54,129 nt of DNA from Alteromonas antoniana (GCF_019249295.1 NZ_JAESDH010000028.1:1-54129); one strand, 5' to 3'. Positions 36,349-45,700 are shown, counted from the first letter of the stretch. Notes: a model not told the origin generated them from the letters alone. Numbers and translations are program-made.

Positions 36349-36374
36349 CACGTAGCGCAAGATGCTATGTCAGC

Positions 36375-36405
36375 AAAACGCCAGCCACCGTGCTGGCGTT
36401 TTTTT
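36375..36405 (+). terminator. Terminator of katG
   Basis: A 9-bp stem (36377-36385 with 36392-36400) with a six-base loop runs directly into a T tract (to 36405), 28 bases past the katG stop. Confidence 0.93.
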
Positions 36406-36511
36406 GTCCTCCAAAGTGTGGTTTCATATTAGAGGGCGCTGAAGGTAGAACACGGCAGTCAATTCGGGCCTTTTATTGAAGCGTTAGGCGAACGCAGTCA
36501 TTGCTTACAGA

Positions 36512-37657
36512 TTAACGCAACCGGGCAATGCCAATCTGGTTTCTTCCCTGTTGTTTAGCAGCATAAACGGCGGCATCGGTGAGCTCATACAGGGTGTTAA
36601 CGTCCTGTGCGCCTGTTTTTGCGACGCTTCCGACGCCGATACTGGCGGTAATATTCGCTGTTGCCTCCTGAATCTCCGGAACGGTCAGCTCCTGAAAGCG
36701 CTGGTGAATGTGAATCGCCAACTTATGGGCATCATCAATGGATGTACCCGGCAGGATGATGGCAAATTCTTCTCCGCCAATGCGGGCGACGATATCCAGC
36801 TCACGTCGGCAGGTGTCGTTAAGCACGCTGGCTACCGCCTTAATACACAAATCACCTATAGCGTGCCCATGCGTATCGTTAAGTAATTTGAAATGGTCTA
36901 AATCTAACAGGATCAAACTGAAGTCCGTGTTGTGACGCTTTGACAGAGAGAAATTTCTCTGCATTTCGGCGTCGTAAACGCGCCGGTTAGCGAGTCCCGT
37001 CAGTGGATCCGTTCGCGCCAAGCTATCCAGCTCGCGCTGTGTCTCTATCAGTGTTAATTCGATATCGAGCTTTCTGAAAAATTCGGCATGCGCGTTTTTT
37101 ATCGTCGAGATCAAATACAGGCAATAAAATCCGAATGCATACAAAATCGCAACCAGCTCAGGGCGATACAAAACAATGACAACGGAGGCCCAGATAAAAC
37201 ACAGCAGGCTGCAAGCCATGGCATTGCGCTTGTCGATACAGAACTGGTGCGCGATAGCAGTGGAGAAGTTCACAGTACAAATCAGGCTAACGATAAATGC
37301 GCTGGTCCAGTCAGGATGCATGGATATCCAGCCAAACCATGCGCCCCATATTAGTACGCAGCCGTAGACCAGTAGCCAGTGACGTGCCCGCCACGACGCG
37401 TACTGATCTTTTGACGGCACTTTGCCTGCGAGGCGAATACCGGCTATTGCCAGTAAAGGCACTAAAAAAGTGAATACATAAGCCGTGTGGGTTTGAAAAA
37501 GTCCCTGTGGAAGGGCGCTGAACACCACCGCCAGGCTATAAAACACCGGGCCGATTTTGGAGCGTGCAAACAGGGTTTCGACAGTTCGACGGGAAAGATA
37601 TTGCTCAGGTTTTTCTTCAATCAGTGGCAAGGAGGTCTTTGCAGCTTCGGCTCTCAC
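36512..37657 (-). CDS. Diguanylate cyclase with membrane-embedded N-terminus
   Basis: A 381-residue membrane diguanylate cyclase. The N-terminal ~190 residues contain five to six hydrophobic helices after a soluble lead (VFYSLAVVFSALPQGLF onward). A short coiled coil precedes the GGDEF domain, with active site GGEEF in ARIGGEEFAIILPG and an RELD inhibitory site five residues upstream. The start is GTG at 37657, preceded by AAGAG at 8-base spacing; no ATG fits. Convergent with katG. This is the third GGDEF protein in the window, again without an EAL partner. Confidence 0.9.
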   Translation of the reverse strand: MRAEAAKTSLPLIEEKPEQYLSRRTVETLFARSKIGPVFYSLAVVFSALPQGLFQTHTAYVFTFLVPLLAIAGIRLAGKVPSKDQYASWRARHWLLVYGCVLIWGAWFGWISMHPDWTSAFIVSLICTVNFSTAIAHQFCIDKRNAMACSLLCFIWASVVIVLYRPELVAILYAFGFYCLYLISTIKNAHAEFFRKLDIELTLIETQRELDSLARTDPLTGLANRRVYDAEMQRNFSLSKRHNTDFSLILLDLDHFKLLNDTHGHAIGDLCIKAVASVLNDTCRRELDIVARIGGEEFAIILPGTSIDDAHKLAIHIHQRFQELTVPEIQEATANITASIGVGSVAKTGAQDVNTLYELTDAAVYAAKQQGRNQIGIARLR

Positions 37658-37972
37658 TTATGCGCTCTTTTTATTCTGCAGGGGTTGATACACACGAATA
37701 GCGGAAAGCATAATTATTCCGGCAGATTGGTGCGATCACCGCTATCAACAACTATTCTGAGTGTAGTCAAGACGCTACGTTTTGTATACAAAAAGGGAGG
37801 AAGTTGAGACTAAGGTATAGGATGCGGTTTTCTGAACGGAGTTTGTTGAAATTGTCGCTGCCGGACTACACGATTACGCCAAACGCTTTCAGTACCATGA
37901 AAGTAAAACAGGCGAATACCCTTTCGGTATCCGCCTGTTTATTCACTTTTAATCAGAGACTGTGACTGAGGC
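37658..37972. other. Intergenic region between GGDEF and DUF885 genes
   Basis: About 315 bases. It holds the promoter region of the GGDEF gene and, near its right end, the hairpin that ends the DUF885 transcript (37906-37937). Nothing else was recognised. Confidence 0.5.
37904..37937 (-). terminator. Terminator after the DUF885 gene
   Basis: AAACAGGCGAATACC (37906-37920) pairs with GGTATCCGCCTGTTT (37926-37940) across CTTTC, with one mismatch, giving a 14-bp stem. On the minus strand it is followed by TTACTTTC, a weak T run. Confidence 0.75.
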
Positions 37973-39793
37973 TTAGCTCTGTGATGCTATCCAGCGGTCA
38001 ATTTTTTGCTCCAGAATAGGAAGTGGCAACGCACCGGTTCCCAACACCTGGGCGTGGAAGGCTTTGATATCAAAGTCGTCACCCAGCGCCTCTTCTGCTT
38101 TTTTGCGCAGCTCCTGGATTTTCAGGGCGCCCACTTTGTAAGCCAGTGCCTGTGAAGGGATTGCAATGTAACGCTCAACTTCGGCAACGACTTCGGTGCG
38201 GGTCATACCGGAGTTGGCCAGCATGAAATCAATGGCCTGCTCGCGGGTCCAGCCTTTGGCATGAATACCGGTATCGACGACCAGGCGCATGGCGCGCAAC
38301 TGCTCATCCTGTAATGTGCCGTAGCGGTTCCACGGATCATCGAAGAAGCCCATTTCATAACCCAGCGTTTCTGAATACAGAGCCCAGCCTTCAACATAAG
38401 CGGTGTTACCACCGAAGCGCATAAACGCCGGTAGTGCCTCATTTTCCTGTGCCAGACTGATTTGGAAATGGTGACCTGGTGCCCCTTCGTGAAGGTACAG
38501 CGTCACATTACCGGTGGTCAGACGGCTCGGCAGATCATAGGCGTTAAAGTAGAACGTGCCGGGGCGTGACCCATCAGGCGTGCCGCTTTGATACGAACCG
38601 CCCGCACTGAATTGCTCGATTGCCGGATCGTAGGGTTTAATTTCAAGCTCTGACTTTGGCAGCAGTGAGAAGTAGTCATCGATTTTCTCGTCTACTTCAC
38701 GACCGATACGATAATAATCCTGAGTCAGTGCTTCACGGCTTTCAGGTTTGAATTGCGCATCGGTACGCACGTAATCAAAGAACTCATTCAACGTGCCTTC
38801 AAATTCAACTTCTTCCATGATCTCAAGCATGCCGTCTTTGATCCGTTTGACTTCGCTTAAGCCCAGCTCATGCAGGTAGTCTGCCGTCAACGGTAACGTG
38901 GTGGTGCTTTCGATAAGTTGCTTATAGAGCTTTTCACCACCTTTCATGTCGCTCAGACCAATAGATTCACGAGCGACAGGGAGGTATTCATCACGTAAGA
39001 AATTACGCATCCGTTCAGTAGACGCATAAATTGCTTTGGTAGCTTCTTCATACTCTTTAGTCAGTCGGGCTTTGTCTTCATCAGAGAAACTGTCCGGCAT
39101 CATCGCAACCGGACCCCAGTACTGTGACTCTTTCATTGGAATAGAAAGTTGCTTATCAAACTGCTTAATCACTCTGTCGATGGTCAGTTTTGTTTCAAAA
39201 ACACCGGACTCCATTCCCTGACGGAAACGTTCGATAGCACGCTCACTAATGTCGATATAGTCCTGGTGGCGGGAAAGGTTGTTTTCGTAATCTTCAACCG
39301 TTTTAAAAGGTGCCGCGCCTTTGCCGCTGGCAAACGTGGGATAAAAGGTATGGAAGCCGCTGAAGTGATTTACAGGACGTACAATCGTCAGAGCCCGGAT
39401 TTCATCCGTCATACTTTTCAGGCTTTGCTCCTGATTGTACTTAAACACATCATAAGACAGCTTGTCGGTATCGTTAAGTTTACTACGATCAATCTGGTCT
39501 AGCTTCGCCAGATTCAGCAACGTATCGGTGCGCGAGGCAAGAAACTGTGCATCTGTAAGGTAGTCACCCAGGCGGTCCGCGCGGCGCATATCGCCCCGGA
39601 AAAGGCCTGAAATCGGGTTTAGTGCCAGCTGACGCTCATCCGACTCAGCGAACAAGGCAAACAGACGGTCGTGCTCACTTTGTTGTTTTTCGGCGACGGT
39701 TGCTGTGCTGTTTGACTGAGTATCTGCCATGACTGGCAGGGCCGTATGCGCCATCACGGCACTGCTGATTAATAAAGTGCGAAGTAAACTCAC
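37973..39793 (-). CDS. Secreted DUF885 family protein (putative metallopeptidase)
   Basis: A 606-residue exported protein. A signal peptide covers about residues 1-23 (ending PVMA), followed by the long helical DUF885 domain. The zinc-peptidase-like motif is HEGAPGHHFQ, followed about 35 residues later by EGWALYSE; these fit a HExxH-like gluzincin arrangement shared with the M32-type peptidases. The length fits the family. The start is ATG at 39793. The gene is alone, with its own terminator. The activity is inferred: members are annotated as periplasmic peptidases without a known natural substrate. Confidence 0.92.
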   Translation of the reverse strand: MSLLRTLLISSAVMAHTALPVMADTQSNSTATVAEKQQSEHDRLFALFAESDERQLALNPISGLFRGDMRRADRLGDYLTDAQFLASRTDTLLNLAKLDQIDRSKLNDTDKLSYDVFKYNQEQSLKSMTDEIRALTIVRPVNHFSGFHTFYPTFASGKGAAPFKTVEDYENNLSRHQDYIDISERAIERFRQGMESGVFETKLTIDRVIKQFDKQLSIPMKESQYWGPVAMMPDSFSDEDKARLTKEYEEATKAIYASTERMRNFLRDEYLPVARESIGLSDMKGGEKLYKQLIESTTTLPLTADYLHELGLSEVKRIKDGMLEIMEEVEFEGTLNEFFDYVRTDAQFKPESREALTQDYYRIGREVDEKIDDYFSLLPKSELEIKPYDPAIEQFSAGGSYQSGTPDGSRPGTFYFNAYDLPSRLTTGNVTLYLHEGAPGHHFQISLAQENEALPAFMRFGGNTAYVEGWALYSETLGYEMGFFDDPWNRYGTLQDEQLRAMRLVVDTGIHAKGWTREQAIDFMLANSGMTRTEVVAEVERYIAIPSQALAYKVGALKIQELRKKAEEALGDDFDIKAFHAQVLGTGALPLPILEQKIDRWIASQS

Positions 39794-39950
39794 TGGATGT
39801 GTCTCCCTATACGCTCAGGTTGTTGATGTGCGTTAAAAAATTGATGTTAGCCTATTGATATCATGGAGTCGATTTAATGGCTGTGTTTGCCGGGCAATGC
39901 ATTGTAAAGAGATATTTCAAAGTGCCGGGAAAACGGCGGCGGGTTTATAA

Positions 39951-39979
39951 CCGCAGCAGAACGGCATGCCCTGCTGCGG
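39951..39979 (-). terminator. Hairpin after the MscS gene
   Basis: A perfect 9-bp stem CCGCAGCAG/CTGCTGCGG with an 11-base loop lies about 80 bases past the MscS stop codon on the minus strand. It lacks a T tract there, so terminator function is only likely. Confidence 0.5.
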
Positions 39980-40056
39980 TGCTGATTTTTCACCTGGTGT
40001 CAGTGGATTATTCAAATTTGCCGGTTTGCCAGGCTCCCAGTGGTTAAAGAAGCGAT

Positions 40057-41385
40057 TTATTCCGGCGTGGTGTTTTTAAAGGAAACCGGCTCTTCATTAA
40101 TCACCCTCACTTCACGTTGCGGGAACGGGATCTCAATATTGTGTTCGCGAAGTGTTTCAAATACCAGCAGCAGTAAGTCGCCGCCGACGCGGTTTTTGCC
40201 ATCATCGATGCCTTCCATCCAGAATTCCACGAACATATTGACGCCGGAGTCACCGAAGCTGTCAATTTCACAGTCAGGGCGCTCCTCAAAGGGAATGTGA
40301 TCGCCGCTGATAACCTGGGGGTGTTGCGCGACGGCGTCGCGAATAATGTCGCACATGGCGCGGATATCGGTTTTGTAGGCAACCGAAAAATCGATGCGGT
40401 AACGTTGCTTGGGATCTTTGTGCGTCCAGTTAATCAGCAGTGAGCTAATGAATTTCTCGTTAGGCACTAAGATGTCTTTGCCATCATAGGTTTCCAGTAC
40501 GGCGTAGCGCATCTTAAACTCGCGCACAAAACCTTTGCTGCCATCATCCAGTTCAACGTAATCGCCAACGGTCAAAGAGCGATCCAGTAAGATGATAATG
40601 CCTGAAATAAAATTTGACGCGATAGATTGTAAACCCAGACCAAGACCTACACCGACAGCACCACCAAACACTGCCAGCGCGGTCAGATTGATGCCCATGA
40701 TGTTTAACAGCAGCAGGAAGCCAATACAGAACAGCGCCACTTCAAACAATTTGACAAAGACTTCTTTGGTTGTGATATCCAGCGTCTTGTGACGCCGGAT
40801 AATATCTTGACCGACATTATTGGAGGCGCGACCAAGCCAGAAGAGCAGCATGCCGAAAATGATGACGCGTGCTACGCCGTAAGCGGAAATATCTACGTTG
40901 CCGACAGATAATGAGACTGACTTAAGCGCATCAACGACGGCGGGAAGCACCCCCACCAGATGTAAAAACACCAGTGGCAGACCAACCCATCGCATAAACA
41001 TCGCCACGGTGTCGCTGGTGACAAAGGCACGAATGAAGGATGCCAGAAATAGCATCACCGCGATCACCAGCGCCACTTCCAGCAGCCAGGCGTTGAACTG
41101 ATATTCATTGCCCAGCACTGTGGTTAGCTTCAGCAACGTAATGGCAAGTACCGGAAACAGGAGTCCACCGAGCTTCCAACCCAGCCAGTGCAGTGAATGC
41201 GCGCCTTCTCCCGGCCTGGCCCGGGTAAACGGGATACGGCTTCTTAACGTGACTGCCATCAGATAGGCAATCAGGTAGATACCGGCAATCAGACATATCT
41301 GAACCAGAAACTGCGTGCTGACAATCGCGTCATTGGCAGAGTGCAGAAATGCATTCCACTTTTGCTGCAGTGAAGAAAAATCCAT
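40057..41385 (-). CDS. MscS family mechanosensitive channel
   Basis: A 442-residue inner-membrane channel that opens under turgor stress. It has five predicted transmembrane helices in the first ~220 residues, then the MscS core: pore helix (VFGGAVGVGLGLGLQSIASN, about 240-260), beta domain (GDYVELDDGSKGFVREF) and C-terminal alpha/beta domain. The Gly/Ala-rich pore-helix pattern is intact. The start is ATG at 41385 with AAAGGT upstream; the open frame continues to 41496 but without a site. It is larger than E. coli MscS, with extra N-terminal helices, resembling the YnaI/YbdG-type branch. Monocistronic. Confidence 0.93.
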   Translation of the reverse strand: MDFSSLQQKWNAFLHSANDAIVSTQFLVQICLIAGIYLIAYLMAVTLRSRIPFTRARPGEGAHSLHWLGWKLGGLLFPVLAITLLKLTTVLGNEYQFNAWLLEVALVIAVMLFLASFIRAFVTSDTVAMFMRWVGLPLVFLHLVGVLPAVVDALKSVSLSVGNVDISAYGVARVIIFGMLLFWLGRASNNVGQDIIRRHKTLDITTKEVFVKLFEVALFCIGFLLLLNIMGINLTALAVFGGAVGVGLGLGLQSIASNFISGIIILLDRSLTVGDYVELDDGSKGFVREFKMRYAVLETYDGKDILVPNEKFISSLLINWTHKDPKQRYRIDFSVAYKTDIRAMCDIIRDAVAQHPQVISGDHIPFEERPDCEIDSFGDSGVNMFVEFWMEGIDDGKNRVGGDLLLLVFETLREHNIEIPFPQREVRVINEEPVSFKNTTPE

Positions 41386-41658
41386 CAAAATACCTTTCAC
41401 TCCCGATGGAGCCTGTAGACCTGAGAACGCCGTTGTAACCTGTATTAGTCGTTCCGTAAAACAAAATTCGCTTCTCGTGAACGTAAAAAATAACACGATT
41501 GTTGTCGAAGTGGTGAGATAAAGTCACAGCAAATGAGTGGCTGTAGGCCGTACCAAAACAATCACAACGAGCCGCCTCAGCCAGGGTAGTACACGTGAGT
41601 ACTGCAGCGATTGGTAGAGTGACGGGCCTGGGTGACAGGCGCAGGAAAGAAACCTTCG

Positions 41659-42897
41659 CTAATTACCTGGTGAGGAATGGGCAGGGAAGTGTAGCGTAAT
41701 TCTTGCGCCACCTGATGCGCTGTCGCTGGCTGTGCAGGAACCACCGTGCCAGTGCATGATGCGTTTGACGATGGCAAGGCCAAGGCCTGCACCCCCTTGA
41801 TGCCGGCTGCGCGCGCTGTCAGGACGAAAAAACGCATCAAATACCGTCTCTTTGAACGCATCGTCAATGCCATCGCCATCATCATCAACGTGCAGGCTGA
41901 TGCCTGATGAGGTTTGTTCAATAATGATGTTTACGTTTTGATGAGCGTGGCGAACCGCATTGGCAAGCAGGTTGTCGGTGGCACGGGCCAGCAGATGACT
42001 ATCACCAATCAGCTCGATGGCTTCGCCGCTCACTGACAGCGTTTTATCGCTGTGAGAGGCTATCATCGACACCCGTTGCTGACAGAAAGGCACAAGCGGA
42101 ATACTTTCCATCAACAGTTCAGGTTTATGGGCGTTTAGTCGGGTAAAGTCCAACATTTCCTGAACCAGCTTGTCCAGTTCATCAATGTCATTGCGGGCCT
42201 CGGTCACTTCTGCTTCGCTCATGCCATTCTCTGTGGCCATCGCAAACTTCAACCGTGCCAGTGGCGTTTTGAATTCGTGCGTCACCGCGCCAGCCAACTC
42301 GCGCTGATTATTTAGCAACAGCTTCACATTGCGACTGAGATCATCCAGCGCCCGCGCAATGTTGCTTAGCGGTGAGTTGGTGGACAATGTCGGAACGGAC
42401 ATCCCCCCATCCGGGCCCAGATTACGCGTTGCGCTCACCAGCCTGCTCAAATCCCGCCACAGCGGATAAATCCAGATAGCGATGGCAACGCCGAGCAGGA
42501 TAAAAAAGATGCTGCTATACAGCCACCAGTTTCCTGGACGGGGGGCATATTCAGAAAATGTCACGATGGCCACTTTGGCATCAGACGTGGGAACGTAGAT
42601 TTTCCATTCCTCATTGTAGAAACCCTGCACCAGTTCCTGCTGTGCCAGCTGACTGGCAACGCTCTGACTGACCGCCAGCGCGTTGTTGTCGATGATGTCG
42701 AAACTCAGGTTGGCGTTAGCCAATACCCTTGCGAGTTTGGTGCTGTCGCTCTGGTGTTGTTTTAGCAGCGTCAGCCAGGCCTGTTGTGACTCGGTAAGGG
42801 CGGGGCTGTTTACCGGGAAAAACTGCTCAAGGCCCACCGTCAGCGTTACCAGACTCAGCGCAATAAAAAGGTAAAGGCTGAAAAATAGCCGTGTCAC
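41659..42897 (-). CDS. Sensor histidine kinase (RstB/OmpR-partner type)
   Basis: A 412-residue membrane kinase. Helix 1 (about residues 4-22) and helix 2 (WLYSSIFFILLGVAIAIWIY, about 125-145) flank a periplasmic sensor of ~100 residues. A HAMP-like linker leads to the phosphoacceptor site H in AGAVTHEFKTPLARLKF and an ATPase domain (N box DNLLANAVRHA, G1 DDDGDGIDD, G2 GGAGLGLAIVKR). The start overlaps the stop of the response-regulator gene by four bases (ATGA). The organisation kinase-regulator-DUF3019-MipA on one strand suggests that it senses a cationic or envelope stress and controls that operon. Confidence 0.95.
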   Translation of the reverse strand: MTRLFFSLYLFIALSLVTLTVGLEQFFPVNSPALTESQQAWLTLLKQHQSDSTKLARVLANANLSFDIIDNNALAVSQSVASQLAQQELVQGFYNEEWKIYVPTSDAKVAIVTFSEYAPRPGNWWLYSSIFFILLGVAIAIWIYPLWRDLSRLVSATRNLGPDGGMSVPTLSTNSPLSNIARALDDLSRNVKLLLNNQRELAGAVTHEFKTPLARLKFAMATENGMSEAEVTEARNDIDELDKLVQEMLDFTRLNAHKPELLMESIPLVPFCQQRVSMIASHSDKTLSVSGEAIELIGDSHLLARATDNLLANAVRHAHQNVNIIIEQTSSGISLHVDDDGDGIDDAFKETVFDAFFRPDSARSRHQGGAGLGLAIVKRIMHWHGGSCTASDSASGGARITLHFPAHSSPGN

Positions 42898-43610
42898 CGC
42901 GCGCTACTCTGTGACCAGGCATCGGCGACAAAAAAGAAGCCTTTTCCCCAAATCGTCTTTATCCGATACGGGTTTTGCGCATCGTCATTCAGTTTTTTTC
43001 GCAATCGGGAGATTCGCACATCTGCGGAACGATCCAGCCCGTCATAGTCGCGTCCAATGATCTGCTGGTAAATTTGCTCGCGATGCACCACTGAACCTGC
43101 ATGCTCGGCAAGCATACAGAGTAAATCAAATTCGTGACTGGTTAGCGCAACTGACGTGCCATCGAGCACAACCCGGCGCGCTTCTTTATCAATCTGCAGT
43201 CCACCGAACGTGAGTGACGCGCTGGTGGGAGTAGCCGGAGTAGTAACACGTCTCAGCAGCGCCTGAATGCGTGCCAGTAGCAGTCTTGGCTCTACCGGCT
43301 TGGTGACGTAATCATCGGCACCGATTTCCAGTCCCAGAATCTCGTCCAGGGCTTCGTTTTTCGCAGACATAAACAGCAGCGGGCCTTTGTATTGCTCGCG
43401 TATCTTGCGGCACAGTGTCAGGCCGTCTTCACCGGGAAGCATGATATCCAGCACGATCACGGAGGGAGGGTGTCGGGTGACTGTTTCTTTAAGCGTGCTG
43501 CCGTCTGGTAGCGCAATCACTGTAAACAGGTTTTTGCTGAGGTAGTCGGCGACCAGCTTTCGCAGACGCGCATCGTCCTCTACCAGAATCACGGTAGGTT
43601 GGTTATTCAT
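42894..43610 (-). CDS. OmpR-family response regulator (RstA-like)
   Basis: A 238-residue response regulator. The receiver domain (about 1-120) has the acid pair in LVEDDARLR, phosphoacceptor D in VIVLDIMLPGEDG, and K in YVTKPVEPR; a winged helix-turn-helix (about 135-235) with RISRLRKKL follows. The start is ATG at 43610, just overlapped by the DUF3019 stop region; GGAGTG lies 9 bases upstream. It is translationally coupled to the kinase gene after it. It probably drives its own operon with the MipA-like gene. Confidence 0.95.
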   Translation of the reverse strand: MNNQPTVILVEDDARLRKLVADYLSKNLFTVIALPDGSTLKETVTRHPPSVIVLDIMLPGEDGLTLCRKIREQYKGPLLFMSAKNEALDEILGLEIGADDYVTKPVEPRLLLARIQALLRRVTTPATPTSASLTFGGLQIDKEARRVVLDGTSVALTSHEFDLLCMLAEHAGSVVHREQIYQQIIGRDYDGLDRSADVRISRLRKKLNDDAQNPYRIKTIWGKGFFFVADAWSQSSAR

Positions 43611-43611
43611 A

Positions 43612-43980
43612 TCAGAACACACTCCAGGGCAATCTCACCCGACGTCGTTTAGGACGTGAATCAATGACTTTGTGCTCAAGGAGGAAAGAGTCGAGACGCG
43701 CGCCATCGCGGGTGGTGAGTTGAAACATCATGTCCTGTGCAATACGCACATCAACCTGCATCTGCTGGGTAGTAAAACAATCATAAAATTGCTCATCGAT
43801 GTTAAGACAGGTAGATAACGGCGTAAAAGCAGGTGATGTCAGTGTAACCGCGACGCGGGCATCACAAAATTCGTCCTCGGCGGACACCACACATTCACCG
43901 GGCTTTACCTCCCAGTCTATCGCGTAAACCGGCGCAAAAAAAAGCAGGCCGATCACCACAGTAAAAGTTCTAAGTAACAT
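43612..43980 (-). CDS. Secreted DUF3019 family protein
   Basis: A ~122-residue exported protein with a signal peptide (about residues 1-20, ending VYA) and a small mature domain with four Cys (GECVVSAEDEFCDARV, STCLNIDEQFYDCF), consistent with two disulphides in the periplasm. It matches the DUF3019 pattern, found next to MipA/OmpV and RstAB-type genes in Alteromonadales. The C-terminus is basic (RPKRRRVRLP). The start could be ATG 43980, or TTG 43989, which has AGGA four bases upstream. It lies between mipA and the response-regulator gene in one operon. The function is unknown. Confidence 0.85.
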   Translation of the reverse strand: MLLRTFTVVIGLLFFAPVYAIDWEVKPGECVVSAEDEFCDARVAVTLTSPAFTPLSTCLNIDEQFYDCFTTQQMQVDVRIAQDMMFQLTTRDGARLDSFLLEHKVIDSRPKRRRVRLPWSVF

Positions 43981-43994
43981 CCCTGACAACGATC

Positions 43995-44882
43995 CTAAAA
44001 ACGATAAGCCACACCGGCAAAGGCAGAATACACCATGTTATCTTCCACAACCGGGCTGTCCGTCATACCTTTATGGAGTCTGGTTGCACCCAGTCGGGTT
44101 AACACATGCCATGCTTTCGTCAACGGATAGCTGGCATGTACGCTAATGCCTGGCTGGAAGCCTCCGTTAGCGTCGTACTGCAGACTCTCACTGGCAGCGT
44201 CCTGGGATCGAACCCCATAATAATAATCGGTAAGCGCGCGACTCTTCCAGGCCAGTTGTGGCGCCACGGTTACCTGCCAGTCTCCGACATTTGTGTAGTA
44301 TCGATATTCAAGTGCGGCGTGAAATCCATCGTACACGCTGCTGATGTCTCTTGCCAACATTAGCCGGATATGGTGATTGTCCTGATACCACTGCCAGCGA
44401 ATACCGGCGTCCAGTGCCCATTTGCGGCTTTCAATGTCATCGACAGACAGTCGGCGGTCTTCAGGCTCTACATCCTGCTGATCGCCTATCATCTGAAAAG
44501 GAGGCGTTGATGACGTGTTCAGGTAAGACGCAGCAGGAACCAGTAAGTTACTGACGTGCCAGAAGCTGAAGTTGGCCTTTTCAAAATTCGGAACGACAAA
44601 CGCTTCCACACTGGTGCTTGATGTAGGCTGCCACTGATAGCCAAGTTCGCCGTTGTCAAAATAGGCAGAATCGCCATACCAGGCAATGTCTGGAAGCAGA
44701 ATAAAGGGAATAGTATCGCCATCGACAAGCGGGTTTGTGCGTCCGCCAATACCGATTGCCACGCCGACTTGCCAGCTGTTTGATTCGATACAGGCTGAAC
44801 GTGCGTCACATTCGTCAGATGCGCTAACGGTGCCAGAAACCATCATCAACAGTGCTGAGAAAAAGAGAATAGAAAATTTCAT
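43995..44882 (-). CDS. MipA/OmpV family outer-membrane protein
   Basis: A 295-residue outer-membrane protein. A signal peptide (about residues 1-21, ending VSAS) precedes a barrel of alternating strands (WQVGVAIGIGGRTNPL, AYFDNGELGYQW) ending in AFAGVAYRF. This is the MipA/OmpV family; MipA scaffolds peptidoglycan enzymes in E. coli, while OmpV-like members have other roles. The start is ATG at 44882; an open frame upstream to 44972 lacks a signal-peptide fit. First gene of the mipA-DUF3019-regulator-kinase operon, divergent from a small secreted or membrane protein gene. Confidence 0.92.
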   Translation of the reverse strand: MKFSILFFSALLMMVSGTVSASDECDARSACIESNSWQVGVAIGIGGRTNPLVDGDTIPFILLPDIAWYGDSAYFDNGELGYQWQPTSSTSVEAFVVPNFEKANFSFWHVSNLLVPAASYLNTSSTPPFQMIGDQQDVEPEDRRLSVDDIESRKWALDAGIRWQWYQDNHHIRLMLARDISSVYDGFHAALEYRYYTNVGDWQVTVAPQLAWKSRALTDYYYGVRSQDAASESLQYDANGGFQPGISVHASYPLTKAWHVLTRLGATRLHKGMTDSPVVEDNMVYSAFAGVAYRF

Positions 44883-45043
44883 AATATCTGAGCGGAATAA
44901 GCCAGATGCAAGGTTAGCAAATCCGGTTACCTGTGGCATGTGTCGATTACAAATAATCACAAAAATGTGCAAGTTCTCACGTTTTTTCTCCGCTGATTTG
45001 GTTAGGCTTTAGGCGTCAGAAAAAGCACACGGAGAGAATGTGT

Positions 45044-45376
45044 ATGGCCGAACCTAACTCAACTATTACCAACGTGCTGGCAGTTGCCATTGCACTGACC
45101 GCGATCGGGACAGGCGGTGAACCGCAATCTGATGCGCGTCAGGGTAAGCGAGTTGAAAGGAGTGTTAATACACCTGTGCTATCTGAGCAATCTGTGTCGG
45201 CAAAGAAGCAGTACGCCTCGCTACTGTCCAGTGCATACGGCGGCATTGAGCGCCACTATTCCCAAGCGCCCTCGGAACCGCACAATGAGATGCCGGAGTC
45301 ATTACGAGTTATCTCCGGGCGGGCGATACCGGATGAAGCCGAAGATTATGGCTTTATCTCTGCTTTAGGCGAATAG
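45044..45376 (+). CDS. Small hypothetical protein
   Basis: A 110-residue protein of no recognised family. The N-terminus has a short hydrophobic stretch (NVLAVAIALTAIGTG, residues 9-23) that may be a membrane anchor or signal; the rest is polar (ending EDYGFISALGE). The start is ATG at 45044, nine bases after GGAG; an ATG at 45038 is too close to it. A strong terminator follows after about 105 bases. Divergent from the MipA-type operon, so it might share its control. Real expression is likely from the ribosome binding site, but the role is unknown. Confidence 0.7.
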   Translation: MAEPNSTITNVLAVAIALTAIGTGGEPQSDARQGKRVERSVNTPVLSEQSVSAKKQYASLLSSAYGGIERHYSQAPSEPHNEMPESLRVISGRAIPDEAEDYGFISALGE

Positions 45377-45481
45377 AAAGGGTTTGTTCGAAATACGGTA
45401 AGTTTTATTGTCCAGGGCCTTCCCCGTTCCTGTCTGTGTTCGTTTTATCATCCTCTGTTACTGGAAAACGTTCACTTGTTT

Positions 45482-45508
45482 GGAGAGCATTGCGCTCTCC
45501 TTTTTTTT
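45482..45508 (+). terminator. Terminator of the small hypothetical gene
   Basis: A perfect 7-bp stem GGAGAGC/GCTCTCC with a five-base loop is followed by eight T. Confidence 0.93.
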
Positions 45509-45685
45509 ATCCCGCGGTTAATAAGGCATCCCAGGCATCGCTGCCACGCTTTTTGTCAATCTTGTGCAGGTCTCTGGCGTGCACCTCGCGACAGTGGTTG
45601 TTGAAATCGCGTCGTTCTCGTCACGTTATTACTGGAGTTCGTGGACACTCGCTTTTGAAGCGCGTTTATCGGTAAGATAGGAACT

Positions 45686-45700
45686 GGCATCGCCGATGCC
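45686..45700. promoter_or_regulatory. 15-bp palindrome upstream of the 45735 gene
   Basis: GGCATCGCCGATGCC is a perfect 7-1-7 palindrome, 35 bases before the TTG start of the next gene. It is operator-like, in a position where a repressor would block initiation; it could also form a hairpin in the leader. Confidence 0.4.

Noticed and set aside
41577..41921. 114-codon frame antisense-shifted over the kinase 3' end
   Set aside because: It overlaps the ATPase domain of the kinase in another frame; a shadow frame.
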